From: Verrucomicrobiota bacterium
GTDB taxonomy: Bacteria; Verrucomicrobiota; Verrucomicrobiia; Limisphaerales; J093
Reading direction: 5' to 3'
DNA length: 64,000 nt
Assembly (NCBI GenBank): GCA_022710935.1
Contig: JAKLFY010000001.1
Span: 124,001 to 188,000 of the forward strand
Part shown: positions 8,456 to 16,694 of the stretch, one piece after another
How the letters are laid out: each line of letters starts with the position of its first letter
How positions within the stretch are numbered: the stretch's first letter is position 1
Translations under genes and position numbers: made by a program
Notes under the pieces: model-generated
What the model was told of the DNA's origin: nothing
The model's database searches: none
The model's input: only the letters and a program-made list of their open reading frames with translations

Positions 8456-9850
8456 ATGAACATCATCCAGCTCACCCCAGGCGCGGGCGGCATGTACTGC
8501 GGCAACTGCCTGCGCGATAACGCCCTGGTCGCCGAGTATCGCCGACGCGGCCACACCGCACTCATGGTGCCGCTCTACCTGCCGCTCACCCTCGACGAGC
8601 CCGACCTGAGCGCGGGAACCCCCGTCTTCTTTGGCGGGATCAATGTCTATCTCGACCACAAGACGCCGCTCTTCCGCTCAGCACCCGCCTGGCTGCGCCG
8701 GTGGCTGGCCTCCCCTGCCCTGCTCCGCTGGACCGGACGGTTCGCCGCCAAAACGCGCGCGCGCGACGTGGCGGATCTGACGCTGTCGATGCTGCGCGGC
8801 GAGGAAGGAAACCAGGCGCGCGATCTGGATGAGTTCATCGTCTGGCTGCGCGCTCAGCCCAAGCCGGACGTGGTCTGCCTGTCGAACGCGCTGCTGATCG
8901 GAGCTGCTCGCCGGATCCGACGCGACCTGGGCGTTCCGGTGGTGTGCCTGCTGGCCGGCGAAGACAGTTTTCTCGACAGCATGCCCGAGCCGTGGCGAAC
9001 CGAGGTCTGGAAGACCCTCGCCGTCCGGGCGGCTGACATCGCGTTGTTCATCGCCCCAAGCCGCTACTTCGCGGATCGGATGCGCGCGCGTCTGGGGATG
9101 GCGGACGACCGCATCGAGGTGGTGCCGACTGCGATCAATCTCGATGGCTACCCCGCCCCGCCTGCCGCCCATCCCCCCGCATCCAAAGCGCCGCAGTCCA
9201 CAACCCAGGCGTCCGCCTCCGCGCCCGACGCCGCACGGCTGACGACCGACGGAGCGCGGGTCGTGCCTTCGGGCCACGCCCCCGTCCTCGGCTACTTCGC
9301 CCGCATGTGCCCGGAGAAAGGCCTCGACACGCTGGTTGACGCGTTCATCGCGATCCGACGCCGCGCGCGAGTGCCAACACTCCGTCTGAAGGTGGGCGGC
9401 GGCTGCGGACCGGCCGATGCGGCCTTTGTCGAAGAGATGCGCACGCGGCTGCGGGCCAGCGGCCTGCTGGCCGATGTCGAGTTCCATCCAAACCTGCCTC
9501 GCTCGGCAAAGATCGCATTCCTGACCTCGCTGACGGTGTTTTCGGTTCCAGCCCTCTATGGCGAGGCCTTCGGAATGTACCTGCTCGAGGCGATGGCCGC
9601 CGGCGTGCCGGTTGTCCAACCCGACCATGCAGCCTTTCCTGAGGTTGTGCGGGCGACGGGCGGCGGCGTGGTCTGTCCCGCGGGCGACCCTCGAGCCCTG
9701 GCGCAGGCTATCGAGGATCTGGTGCTCGATCCGGCGCGCTGCCGGGCACTGGGCGAGGCCGGTCAGCGCGCCGCCCATACCGCCTACTCGATCGCATCGG
9801 GGGCCGACGCCATGCTCCGGTTGTTCCAGCGCTTGACATCCGCCGCCTGA
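8456..9850 (+). CDS. Glycosyltransferase, GT4-like (GT-B fold)
   Basis: A 464-residue GT-B glycosyltransferase. The start chosen is the ATG at 8456 (MNIIQLTPGAGGMYCGNCLR), because the Gly-rich donor/acceptor loop of GT4 enzymes follows it directly; the open frame upstream is low-complexity. The C-terminal nucleotide-sugar domain shows GYFARMCPEKGLDTLVDAF (the R..K pair, about residue 280), then the E-x7-E region in YGEAFGMYLLEAMAAG and GVPVVQPDHAAFPE. Residues about 235-270 are an Ala/Pro/Ser-rich linker between the two lobes. It is probably cytoplasmic and acts in exopolysaccharide, glycolipid or LPS sugar transfer. Neighbours do not identify donor or acceptor. Confidence 0.88.
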   Translation: MNIIQLTPGAGGMYCGNCLRDNALVAEYRRRGHTALMVPLYLPLTLDEPDLSAGTPVFFGGINVYLDHKTPLFRSAPAWLRRWLASPALLRWTGRFAAKTRARDVADLTLSMLRGEEGNQARDLDEFIVWLRAQPKPDVVCLSNALLIGAARRIRRDLGVPVVCLLAGEDSFLDSMPEPWRTEVWKTLAVRAADIALFIAPSRYFADRMRARLGMADDRIEVVPTAINLDGYPAPPAAHPPASKAPQSTTQASASAPDAARLTTDGARVVPSGHAPVLGYFARMCPEKGLDTLVDAFIAIRRRARVPTLRLKVGGGCGPADAAFVEEMRTRLRASGLLADVEFHPNLPRSAKIAFLTSLTVFSVPALYGEAFGMYLLEAMAAGVPVVQPDHAAFPEVVRATGGGVVCPAGDPRALAQAIEDLVLDPARCRALGEAGQRAAHTAYSIASGADAMLRLFQRLTSAA

Positions 9851-9899
9851 GCCCGTTGCCTAACGCGTCGTCGCAACACGCCGTCGACAACCCGCATCC

Positions 9900-10343
9900 A
9901 TGGCTTTCGAAATCAAACTCCAGAGGCGCGTCGAGTTCTCGGAAACCGATGCGGCCGGCATCGTCCATTTCTCGAATTTCTTCCGCTACATGGAAAGCGC
10001 CGAACACGCATTTTTCCGGTCGCTCGGCTATTCCATCATGATGAGGCGTTTCGACCCCCCGCTCGGATTCCCTCGCGTCCACGTCTCGTGCGATTACCGG
10101 TCGCCTCTGCGATTCGAGGATCTGGTCGAGGTTCATTTGCTGGTCCGCATGAAGAAGGCGAAGGTGCTCAGTTACCTGGTCAAGTTCCACAACCTCACCG
10201 CCGAGCCGGCCGTCGAGGCCGCGCGCGGCGTCTTGACCGTCGTCTGCGTGACGCACACGGCCGACGGCCAACTCAAGGCGAGGCCGATCCCGCAAGAGCT
10301 GGCCGACCTGATCGATGTGGCGCCGTCCGATCTGCTGGCCTGA
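9900..10343 (+). CDS. Acyl-CoA thioesterase, 4HBT/YbgC-like hotdog fold
   Basis: A 147-residue single-domain hotdog protein of the usual family length (130-150). The 4HBT/YbgC signature is near the N-terminus: RRVEFSETDAAGIVHFSNFF, whose Asp in ETDAAGIVHF is the expected catalytic or substrate-positioning residue, followed by the helix RYMESAEHAFFRSLG. Such enzymes hydrolyse short- or aromatic acyl-CoA thioesters, and YbgC proteins are often tied to the Tol-Pal envelope system, although no tol gene is present here. It starts at ATG 9900, 49 bases after the glycosyltransferase. Downstream, 9-bp inverted arms at 10348-10356 and 10393-10401 could form a weak terminator. Confidence 0.88.
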   Translation: MAFEIKLQRRVEFSETDAAGIVHFSNFFRYMESAEHAFFRSLGYSIMMRRFDPPLGFPRVHVSCDYRSPLRFEDLVEVHLLVRMKKAKVLSYLVKFHNLTAEPAVEAARGVLTVVCVTHTADGQLKARPIPQELADLIDVAPSDLLA

Positions 10344-10464
10344 GGAGACGCGCGCGCCCACGATGGCAGGTGTCGTGATTGCAGGTTGACGCCGCGCGCG
10401 TGTTGGGTTGAATACCTCACGACGATGACATCGTGTTGGCAGACGCTATGACTCCAATCCTTGT

Positions 10465-11343
10465 ATGAACAGACGCCTCTCACGCCGTTCCGTGCTCAAG
10501 ACCCTCGCAGGCAGCGCCGCATTGGCCGGCGCGGCTCAATGGACATCGACCGCCCTGGCCGCCGAGAGCGGCTCGACCGGGCTCAAGGGCAACATTCACC
10601 ACTCGGTCTCGCGCTGGTGCTATGGAAAAACCAGCCTCGACGCCCTCTGCGCCGCATGCAAGGAGATCGGCATCGAGTCGGTCGAACTCCTCGGACCGGA
10701 CGACTGGCCGGTGGTCAAGAAGCACGGACTGGTCTGCGCCATGTGCAATGGCCCGGACAGCATCGGTTACGGATGGAACCGGGTCGAGCACCATGAGAAG
10801 CTGCTCGCGGGCTTCGAGCGGATGATCCCGCAGGTCGCCGAGTTCGGCTTCCCGAACATCATCACCTTCTCGGGCAACCGCCGCGGGATGTCCGACGACG
10901 AAGGCCTGAGGAATTGCGCCCTTGGCCTCAAGAAGCTCATCCCCATCGCCGAGAAACACAAGGTCACGGTCATTGTCGAGTTGCTCAACAGCAAGGTGGA
11001 TCACAAGGATTACATGGCCGATCACACCGTCTGGGGCGTCGAACTCTGCAAACAGGTCGGCTCCGAACGGCTCAAGCTCCTCTACGACATCTACCACATG
11101 CAGATCATGGAGGGCGACCTGATCCGTTCGATCAACGATTACAACGCCTATATCGGCCATTACCACACCGGCGGCAACCCGGGCCGCAACGAGATCGACG
11201 AGACCCAGGAAATCCACTACCCGGCTGTCATGCGGGCGATCGTCGCCACCGGATACAAGGGATTCGTCGGTCAGGAGTTTGTCCCGAAACGACCCGACCC
11301 GATCGCGTCGCTGCGCCAGGCAATCCGAATTTGCGACGTGTAA
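10465..11343 (+). CDS. Tat-exported hydroxypyruvate isomerase-like TIM-barrel protein
   Basis: A 292-residue xylose-isomerase-like TIM barrel. The N-terminus has a twin-arginine motif (SRRSVLK), a hydrophobic stretch and an Ala-x-Ala site near ALAAES, so it is probably exported folded through Tat. The barrel matches hydroxypyruvate isomerase (Hyi) and related sugar-phosphate epimerases. One acidic metal ligand is likely in VTVIVELLNSK (about residue 170), a His/Asp stretch is DIYHMQIMEGDL, and a second Glu is in GFVGQEF (about 268). The substrate in the periplasm is unknown; hydroxypyruvate is only the family name. Its last codons overlap the likely TTG start of the exonuclease gene by 13 bases. 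Confidence 0.85.
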   Translation: MNRRLSRRSVLKTLAGSAALAGAAQWTSTALAAESGSTGLKGNIHHSVSRWCYGKTSLDALCAACKEIGIESVELLGPDDWPVVKKHGLVCAMCNGPDSIGYGWNRVEHHEKLLAGFERMIPQVAEFGFPNIITFSGNRRGMSDDEGLRNCALGLKKLIPIAEKHKVTVIVELLNSKVDHKDYMADHTVWGVELCKQVGSERLKLLYDIYHMQIMEGDLIRSINDYNAYIGHYHTGGNPGRNEIDETQEIHYPAVMRAIVATGYKGFVGQEFVPKRPDPIASLRQAIRICDV

Positions 11344-12323
11344 TCGAAGTTGCGCCCGAAGGCCTGTTCTGTCCCGCGGGCGATTTCCACATCGATCCGC
11401 GGCGCGGGGTGGCCCGTGCCCTGATCACGCACGCCCACAGCGATCATGCGCGCCCCGGTTCGCAGGCCTATCTCTGTGCCGAACCGGGCGCCGGCCTCCT
11501 CGCTGCACGCCTCGGCGGCAAGGCCAACATCACCGGGATCGCGTATGGCCAGACCGTCTCGATGGACGGAGTCCGGGTCTCGTTTCACCCGGCCGGCCAT
11601 GTCCTTGGCTCCGCCCAGATCCGCATCGAGCATCACGGCGAAGTCTGGGTGGTCAGCGGCGACTACAAGCTCGACGCCGACCCAACCTGCTGTCCATTCG
11701 AGCCGATCCGATGCCACACGTTTGTCTCCGAGTCCACATTCGGCCTGCCGCTGTTCCATTGGCCCCCGACAACGGAAGTCGTGGCGGACCTGCACGCGTG
11801 GTGGATTGCCAATCAGCATGCGGGGCGAACCAGCGTGATCTTCGCCTACGCGTTCGGAAAGACGCAGCGCCTCCTTGCGCACCTCGACACCTCGATCGGA
11901 CCTGTCCTGGTGCATGAGGCTGCGCATCGGCTGCTCGCCTGCTACCGCGCTGCGGGTGTCCCCCTGCCTCCAGTCGCCCCGGCAACCGACGAGAACATCC
12001 GGCGAATCGCTGGGCGCGGCCTGGTCATCGCCTCCCCGACGTCAGATCCGTCCGCCCTGCTCAACCTCTCCGGGCCGCCCTCGACCGCGTTCGTGTCGGG
12101 CTGGATGCTGCTGCGCAAGATGCAGCGCGACCGAGGCGTGGGGCGAGGCGTGGGGCGCGGGTTCGTGTTGTCCGACCATGCCGATTGGACCGGGTTAGTG
12201 ACGGCCATTGGCGCGAGCGGCGCCAATCTGGTGCTGACCACCCACGGCTATGCCGAGCCGCTGGCGCGCTATCTTCGGGAAAACGGGCGCCCGGCTGAAG
12301 TCCTGCCAACACATCGAGGATGA
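11331..12323 (+). CDS. Ligase-associated DNA exonuclease, metallo-beta-lactamase/beta-CASP fold
   Basis: About 330 residues, the normal length for the family. It opens with APEGLFCPAGDFHIDP, the conserved start of ligase-associated exonucleases, followed by the metal motif HAHSDHAR (HxHxDH). PAGHVLGSAQI, SGDYK and SDHADW follow, and they supply the remaining metal and nucleic-acid contacts of SNM1/CPSF-type nucleases. Family members sit beside ATP-dependent ligase, a DEXH helicase and PdeM in a DNA damage-response cluster. The best start is the TTG at 11331, because no ATG or GTG lies before the conserved region; this start is uncertain by a few codons. The stop overlaps the ATG of the ligase-like gene by four bases (translational coupling). 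A short direct duplication encodes GVGRGVGRG near the end. Confidence 0.88.
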   Translation: MRRVIEVAPEGLFCPAGDFHIDPRRGVARALITHAHSDHARPGSQAYLCAEPGAGLLAARLGGKANITGIAYGQTVSMDGVRVSFHPAGHVLGSAQIRIEHHGEVWVVSGDYKLDADPTCCPFEPIRCHTFVSESTFGLPLFHWPPTTEVVADLHAWWIANQHAGRTSVIFAYAFGKTQRLLAHLDTSIGPVLVHEAAHRLLACYRAAGVPLPPVAPATDENIRRIAGRGLVIASPTSDPSALLNLSGPPSTAFVSGWMLLRKMQRDRGVGRGVGRGFVLSDHADWTGLVTAIGASGANLVLTTHGYAEPLARYLRENGRPAEVLPTHRG

Positions 12324-13777
12324 AGGCCTTCGCGCAACTGATCGAGACGGTCCGCGCCACGCCATCCTCCTCCGGGAAGGTGGCGGCTCTGGCCGATTAC
12401 TTCTGCCGGGCGGAGCCTGCGGACGCCGCGTGGGCGTTGGCCCTGCTCAACCGACGCCGCTCGAGACAACTGGTCGAACCGGCCCTCCTCCGCCTCTGGG
12501 CGGCCGAGGCCGCCGCCATTCCGCTGTGGCTGATCGACGAGTGCCATCAGGTGGCTGGCGACCTGGGCGAGACGTTGGCGCTGATCCTGCCGCCCGTCGC
12601 AGGTCTGAACACGGCGCCGCGCGTTCCCGTCGGCGAATCAAGCCCGGACCCTCAAGGGCCTTGTCCGCCCGCACACGGCGGATCGGCGGAATCCGCCCTC
12701 AGCCTGCGCCAACTCATCGAGAACCGACTGTTGCCCCTGAGTGGTCTCGATACCGCCGCCCAGCATGACCTGGTTCTCGCGACATGGGCCGAACTTGGCA
12801 CGCGCCAGCGCTTGCTTTGGAACCGACTCCTGACTGGCACGTTCCGAATTGGCGTGTCACGCGCCATGCTCGCCCGCGCACTCGCCCGCCAAACATCCAT
12901 CGACCCCGCGATCCTCGAATACCGAATGATGAGCGGTTGGGAGCCGCGCGCGGAGGACTTCCGCAGGCTCGTCTCACCCGAGACGACGCTCGATGACGCC
13001 GCCCGCCCGTACCCGTTCCATCCTCTCGCCGAACCCGATGAGGCGGCGTCCGCTCAGCCCCCTGCGCCTGATTGCCAGGTCGAATGGGACTGGATCGGCC
13101 AGCGACTCCAAGTGATTCGGCGTCGCGGCCACACGATCCTATGGTCCGAGCCGAAAGGGATTCTCACAGACGCCCTGCCCGGGCTGGCGCAGGCAGCCTC
13201 GCTCCTCCCCGACGGAACGGTGCTCGAAGGGGTCCTCTCGCCTCGGCACGGCGGAGGTGGACCCGCGGAACCTCCCGCTTCCGCATCACCCCTCCTCCGC
13301 GAACTCGCGCGCCGACGCACCGCCACACACCCGCTGCTGTTCATCGCCCGCGACCTGCTCGAAAGCCGTGGGGTGGATTGGCGCATACGTCCTCTGACGA
13401 AGCGGCGCGAGGAGCTTGAACGCCTGTTCGGATCGACCGTCTCGGCCTGGGGCGACGCGCAGAGGCAGTCACAAAAACGCTCATTCGAGCAGGGGGAACT
13501 GTTCGAAAACTCGGCGATCTTCTCACGATCGCGCGCCAACTGCACGCGGACCCCCAATCCGTCCCGCCCGCCACCCTGTCCTCTTCAATTGTCGACGCTC
13601 GTGCCGGTTGCTGGTAGCGAATGGTCGGCGATGCGGCTCGAGTCAGTGTGCCCGCCCGGCGCGGCGGGTCTTCTGTTCAGGAGACTCGATTCGGTCTATG
13701 GAGGGTGTCGGCGCGAGGATGCCTGGCAGAGAGTTCCCCTTTCGCGCGCTAAAAGCTCAGCAGACACTGCCAGATGA
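12320..13777 (+). CDS. Degenerate ATP-dependent DNA ligase-like protein (catalytic lysine lost)
   Basis: 485 residues. The N-terminal ~230 residues are a good ligase DNA-binding domain (ADYFCRAEPADAAWALALL, WNRLLTGTFRIGVSR, LEYRMMSGWEP), as in ligase-associated cluster ligases of about 530 residues. The nucleotidyltransferase domain is damaged. Where KWDGxR with the adenylated Lys is expected, the sequence is EWDWIGQR, so the Lys and its neighbouring Asp are gone. Motif III reads DGTVLEGVLSP, without the usual Glu. About 40 extra low-complexity residues follow ELERLFGSTVS. The end (LLFRRLDSVYGGCRREDAW) matches motif IIIa/IV, then stops, so the OB domain is absent. It cannot adenylate itself by the known mechanism. 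Either a decaying gene or a structural partner of the exonuclease, with which it overlaps by four bases. Confidence 0.75.
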   Translation: MKAFAQLIETVRATPSSSGKVAALADYFCRAEPADAAWALALLNRRRSRQLVEPALLRLWAAEAAAIPLWLIDECHQVAGDLGETLALILPPVAGLNTAPRVPVGESSPDPQGPCPPAHGGSAESALSLRQLIENRLLPLSGLDTAAQHDLVLATWAELGTRQRLLWNRLLTGTFRIGVSRAMLARALARQTSIDPAILEYRMMSGWEPRAEDFRRLVSPETTLDDAARPYPFHPLAEPDEAASAQPPAPDCQVEWDWIGQRLQVIRRRGHTILWSEPKGILTDALPGLAQAASLLPDGTVLEGVLSPRHGGGGPAEPPASASPLLRELARRRTATHPLLFIARDLLESRGVDWRIRPLTKRREELERLFGSTVSAWGDAQRQSQKRSFEQGELFENSAIFSRSRANCTRTPNPSRPPPCPLQLSTLVPVAGSEWSAMRLESVCPPGAAGLLFRRLDSVYGGCRREDAWQRVPLSRAKSSADTAR

Positions 13778-15191
13778 ACATGTTGCCCATGCCGTCGATC
13801 TCTTCCCACACCCGGCGCACCATCGCCGGATCGCCCGTGATCGGAGGCAACTGAGCGGCCTTGTCTTCCCACGGGTAGCACACGCCGGGCGCAACCCGGG
13901 GCTTGGGGCGTCCCGCCAGTCCGCCGAGCTCCGCACGGTCCGCCACCGACGCGGGCAGGTCGGCGGGCGGGGTCGCTGTCGGCGGGGCGTACGAACCGGA
14001 GGAATAGACGCCTTTCTCGCGGCAGACATCGGTCATCACTCGCACGTTCTCGATGCTGGTGTCATCCTGCATGATGGCGCCGGCATCCATGATGTACCCG
14101 CCCTCGGAGGCCACCTCATCGAGCACGCGCGTGCAGAAGGCCCGCACTTCGTCGGGTCGACCGTAGCTCAGCAGCCCGTTCGGAATCCCGCCGCTCAAAC
14201 AGAACTTGTCATGGAGCCGACGATGCGCCTCGAAGATGTCGTCTCGATCGCAGTGGAACACGATACTGCGGTCGGGCAGTTCGCGGAACGAATCGAAGTG
14301 ATGCTGCCACTTGCCCTCGGCGTAGAAGAGGGTCTGGTGCCCGTTCTTCCAGAATTCCTCGATGATCGGTTTGAGCGTCGGCCAGTAGTGCGAGGCGTAC
14401 TGGGCCGGATTGATGAGCGGCACGCACCCGCGATGCATCCAGAATCCGATCGGCACCTGCCTGTTGGGATCCGAGGTCGCCAGGCCGATGTGGCAGAGGT
14501 GGGGCATGAGCGCCTCGCACGCCTCGAGCACTTTCTTGGGCTGCGTGTGCATGTCGAGCGTCAACCCCACATAGCCGCGCAGCTTGTCGGCAATGATGTC
14601 GAAGGGGGCCTTGAAAATCCCGGCAATAGCCGAGGCGGTGCCGCACTCCGCCCGCAACCGGGCCGTCTGCGGGCCGAACGCGTAGAAGTACGTGAGCATG
14701 GCCATCGCCCCCTTCACGAACGCCAGGTTGTTGCGGTACGTCGAAGACTCCCCGATGCGGCTCACCTCCGTCGAAACCCGCGGGAACCAGACATTGTAGA
14801 GAAAACCGGTCGGATCGTCGATCAACGCATCGTATTCGTCCGCCTTCATGAAGGCCTGATCCTCCGACGGCTCGATGTAGTTGAAACCGACGGTGTGCGG
14901 GATGCCGATGCCCGGGATGCCGTAGTAGCGCAAACCCATCGCCTGGGCGAGACCGGTCCAGACATAGACCATGTTGGGCACGACGGCATCCCAGCCGAAA
15001 TCCCTCGCGCACCTGATCGCGGCCTCGAATGCCTTGGGGTAATCATGGGCCACCTCCTGACAGGTGTAGCCGGCATACTTGGCGGTGAATTCGGCGACGA
15101 AGGGCCGGATGGGGACCCGATCCGGCTTCTCGTTGCGCAGGGCCGTCACGTAACGGTTAAAACGTTCCTGATAGAGTTGTTCCGTGTTCAT
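13749..15191 (-). CDS. Uroporphyrinogen decarboxylase (URO-D) family protein, methyltransferase-like
   Basis: A 480-residue URO-D-fold protein, longer than HemE or MtaA (about 340-360). The start MNTEQLYQERFNRYVTALR and the region GWDAVVPNMVYVWTGLAQAMG, then YYGIPGIGIPHTVGFNYIEP, follow the pattern of PVC-group URO-D proteins. Later ILDEVASEGGYIMDAGAIMQ gives the conserved C-terminal barrel strand. HemE-type proteins decarboxylate uroporphyrinogen, whereas relatives (MtaA, CmuA) move methyl groups to or from cobalamin or coenzyme M. The length and the lack of other haem genes favour the second group. An mtaB gene is found 18 kb away. The C-terminal codons overlap the tail of the ligase-like gene on the opposite strand by 29 bases. 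Confidence 0.78.
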   Translation of the reverse strand: MNTEQLYQERFNRYVTALRNEKPDRVPIRPFVAEFTAKYAGYTCQEVAHDYPKAFEAAIRCARDFGWDAVVPNMVYVWTGLAQAMGLRYYGIPGIGIPHTVGFNYIEPSEDQAFMKADEYDALIDDPTGFLYNVWFPRVSTEVSRIGESSTYRNNLAFVKGAMAMLTYFYAFGPQTARLRAECGTASAIAGIFKAPFDIIADKLRGYVGLTLDMHTQPKKVLEACEALMPHLCHIGLATSDPNRQVPIGFWMHRGCVPLINPAQYASHYWPTLKPIIEEFWKNGHQTLFYAEGKWQHHFDSFRELPDRSIVFHCDRDDIFEAHRRLHDKFCLSGGIPNGLLSYGRPDEVRAFCTRVLDEVASEGGYIMDAGAIMQDDTSIENVRVMTDVCREKGVYSSGSYAPPTATPPADLPASVADRAELGGLAGRPKPRVAPGVCYPWEDKAAQLPPITGDPAMVRRVWEEIDGMGNMFIWQCLLSF

Positions 15192-15352
15192 GGGCTTCGA
15201 TGCGTCTCGGCCCCTATCAAAACGCGCCCCGCAACTCGATTACAACTCCAATCGCAGTTTGTGAAACTTCGCCGGGCACAGCGGGGTCTTGAGGGTGCTG
15301 GGAATCCAATCCCCGCACAAACGAAAGTCGGTGCAAAACCAGAGGAACTGTT

Positions 15353-15922
15353 ATGAACGCAACTCTTCGCCATGCCGTGGCCGCCACTGCGCTGGCCGCT
15401 TGCCTTGCCGTCCCCGTCTTCGCCGCGGAACCGCCCGATGCCCAGATCGACTTCGGCGCCTTCGCTCCGTCTGATTCCGGAGGCGAGTTCGTCGAGGTCC
15501 ACATCCGCAGCAACCTGATCGCCATGGCGGCGCGCCTTGCGGAAAAAGCCGAGCCTGAGGTGGCCCAGTTGATCCGCGGCCTCCAGCTCATCCGTGTCAA
15601 TGTCATCTCCCTGGACGACAAGAACCGTGCCGAGATGGAACAGCGCGTCAAAACCATCCGGGCCGATCTGGACGCCCGGGGTTGGGAACGCATTGTCACG
15701 GTGCAGAATCCAAAGGAAGACGTGGGCGTATACCTCAAGCTGCGAGGCGACGAGGCCATCGAAGGACTTGTTGTCACCGTGATCGGGGACGCCAAGGAAG
15801 CCGTTCTGGTCAACATCGTGGGCAATCTGAAGCCGGAGAAGCTGGCCATGATCGGCGAGCGATTCCACATCGAACACCTCAAGAAACTGGGGCCTGTCGC
15901 CGAGCCGCCCAAGGCGAACTGA
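15353..15922 (+). CDS. Secreted DUF4252-like protein
   Basis: A 189-residue protein with a clear signal peptide (TALAACLAVPVFAAE, cleavage near residue 25). The mature part matches the DUF4252 pattern: an early amphipathic block with VEVHIRSNLIAMAARLAEK, a middle block KTIRADLDARGWERIVTVQN, and a strand EGLVVTVIGDAKEAVLVNI-type end. DUF4252 proteins are small envelope proteins of unknown function, often found beside regulators of ECF sigma type; none is seen here. An AGAGGA-like ribosome-binding site lies seven bases before ATG 15353. The next gene on the same strand is a divergent, membrane-anchored relative, so the two are probably one operon. Confidence 0.8.
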   Translation: MNATLRHAVAATALAACLAVPVFAAEPPDAQIDFGAFAPSDSGGEFVEVHIRSNLIAMAARLAEKAEPEVAQLIRGLQLIRVNVISLDDKNRAEMEQRVKTIRADLDARGWERIVTVQNPKEDVGVYLKLRGDEAIEGLVVTVIGDAKEAVLVNIVGNLKPEKLAMIGERFHIEHLKKLGPVAEPPKAN

Positions 15923-15966
15923 CCCCGCATCCCTCGTGCGCCATTGCGCCCGGAGCCTCTGTTCCC

Positions 15967-16599
15967 ATGAGCCCTCCTTTAAACACACCCGCTTTCCGCG
16001 CTGTGCGCGGCTCGGTGCAGACCATCCTGCTCGGCGGGTTGGCACTCGCGCTGGCGTCCGTCGTCCTCCTGCCACTCATGGTTCCGGCAGCCCTCTATCT
16101 GTCCCTGCGTCCCAGCGGCAGCCTCGATGTCGTGCGCCAGGCCGTGGCTCGATCGGCCCGGGTCGATCTCGAGCCCGAGATCGAGATCGCCCTGCGGCCC
16201 GCGGCCTGCGCCCTCCTGCGCGCCGGGGCGGCGCTGGCCGATCATCCGCCTGAATTGCACGCCGCGCTCGGCGCCGTCCGCGCCGTCGAGGTGGGCGTCT
16301 ACCAGGTCGCCTCTTCGAAGCTATCTGCAAAACCCCGGGACATGCTCGGCGATATCGACCGCGCCATGGCGGCGCGCGGATGGGAACGGGTTGTCGGGGT
16401 GATGAACGCGGGCGACATGGTCGCCGTGTTCGCCCCTCAAAAGATCCGTTCGCATCGCGACCTCTCGCTGGCAGTGTTGGTCTTCGACGGCTCCCGGCTC
16501 GTGGCAGCCTCCATCCGCGGCGATCCCGAAGCAGTGATCGATCTCGCCTTGGAGCACGCGCCACGTCATCATGCCCCCCGGCTGGCCCTGACCCGGTGA
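15967..16599 (+). CDS. Membrane-anchored DUF4252-like paralogue
   Basis: 210 residues from ATG 15967. Residues about 20-45 are one long hydrophobic segment (LALASVVLLPLMVPAALYL) that would anchor the protein in the inner membrane. The rest parallels the preceding DUF4252-like protein. DIDRAMAARGWERVVGVMN lines up with its KTIRADLDARGWERIVTVQN, and the ends LAVLVFDGSRLVAASIRGD and VVTVIGDAKEAVLVNIVGN are alike. I therefore read it as an old tandem duplicate. The function is unknown. It starts 44 bases after its neighbour and is followed by a hairpin (16632-16657) that probably ends transcription. Confidence 0.65.
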   Translation: MSPPLNTPAFRAVRGSVQTILLGGLALALASVVLLPLMVPAALYLSLRPSGSLDVVRQAVARSARVDLEPEIEIALRPAACALLRAGAALADHPPELHAALGAVRAVEVGVYQVASSKLSAKPRDMLGDIDRAMAARGWERVVGVMNAGDMVAVFAPQKIRSHRDLSLAVLVFDGSRLVAASIRGDPEAVIDLALEHAPRHHAPRLALTR

Positions 16600-16631
16600 G
16601 GGCAGACTCGATGTCGCGATGCCGCGTCAGC

Positions 16632-16657
16632 CCCGGATGATCCTCGTGTCATCCGGG
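16632..16657. terminator. Bidirectional terminator-like hairpin between convergent genes
   Basis: Perfect 9-bp arms CCCGGATGA and TCATCCGGG with an 8-base loop, placed between a plus-strand gene ending at 16599 and a minus-strand gene ending at 16695. There is no T-run on either side, so termination is inferred from the position and the stem only. Confidence 0.55.
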
Positions 16658-16694
16658 CCCAGCCCTCGCCGCGATCCGCTTTGCCATCGCCTGA

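Noticed and set aside
6723-8456. A 577-codon plus-strand open frame across the PIG-L/ROK region
   Set aside because: It is antisense to the ROK-like gene, which has recognisable nucleotide-binding motifs. Its composition is His/Arg-rich and matches nothing.
13416-15356. A 646-codon plus-strand frame from the ligase end through the URO-D gene
   Set aside because: It is the reverse of a well-supported URO-D family gene and has no recognisable domain.
15682-15966. Upstream extension of the second DUF4252-like gene inside the first
   Set aside because: It would overlap the first gene by 240 bases in another frame. The ATG at 15967 gives a proper membrane-anchor N-terminus.
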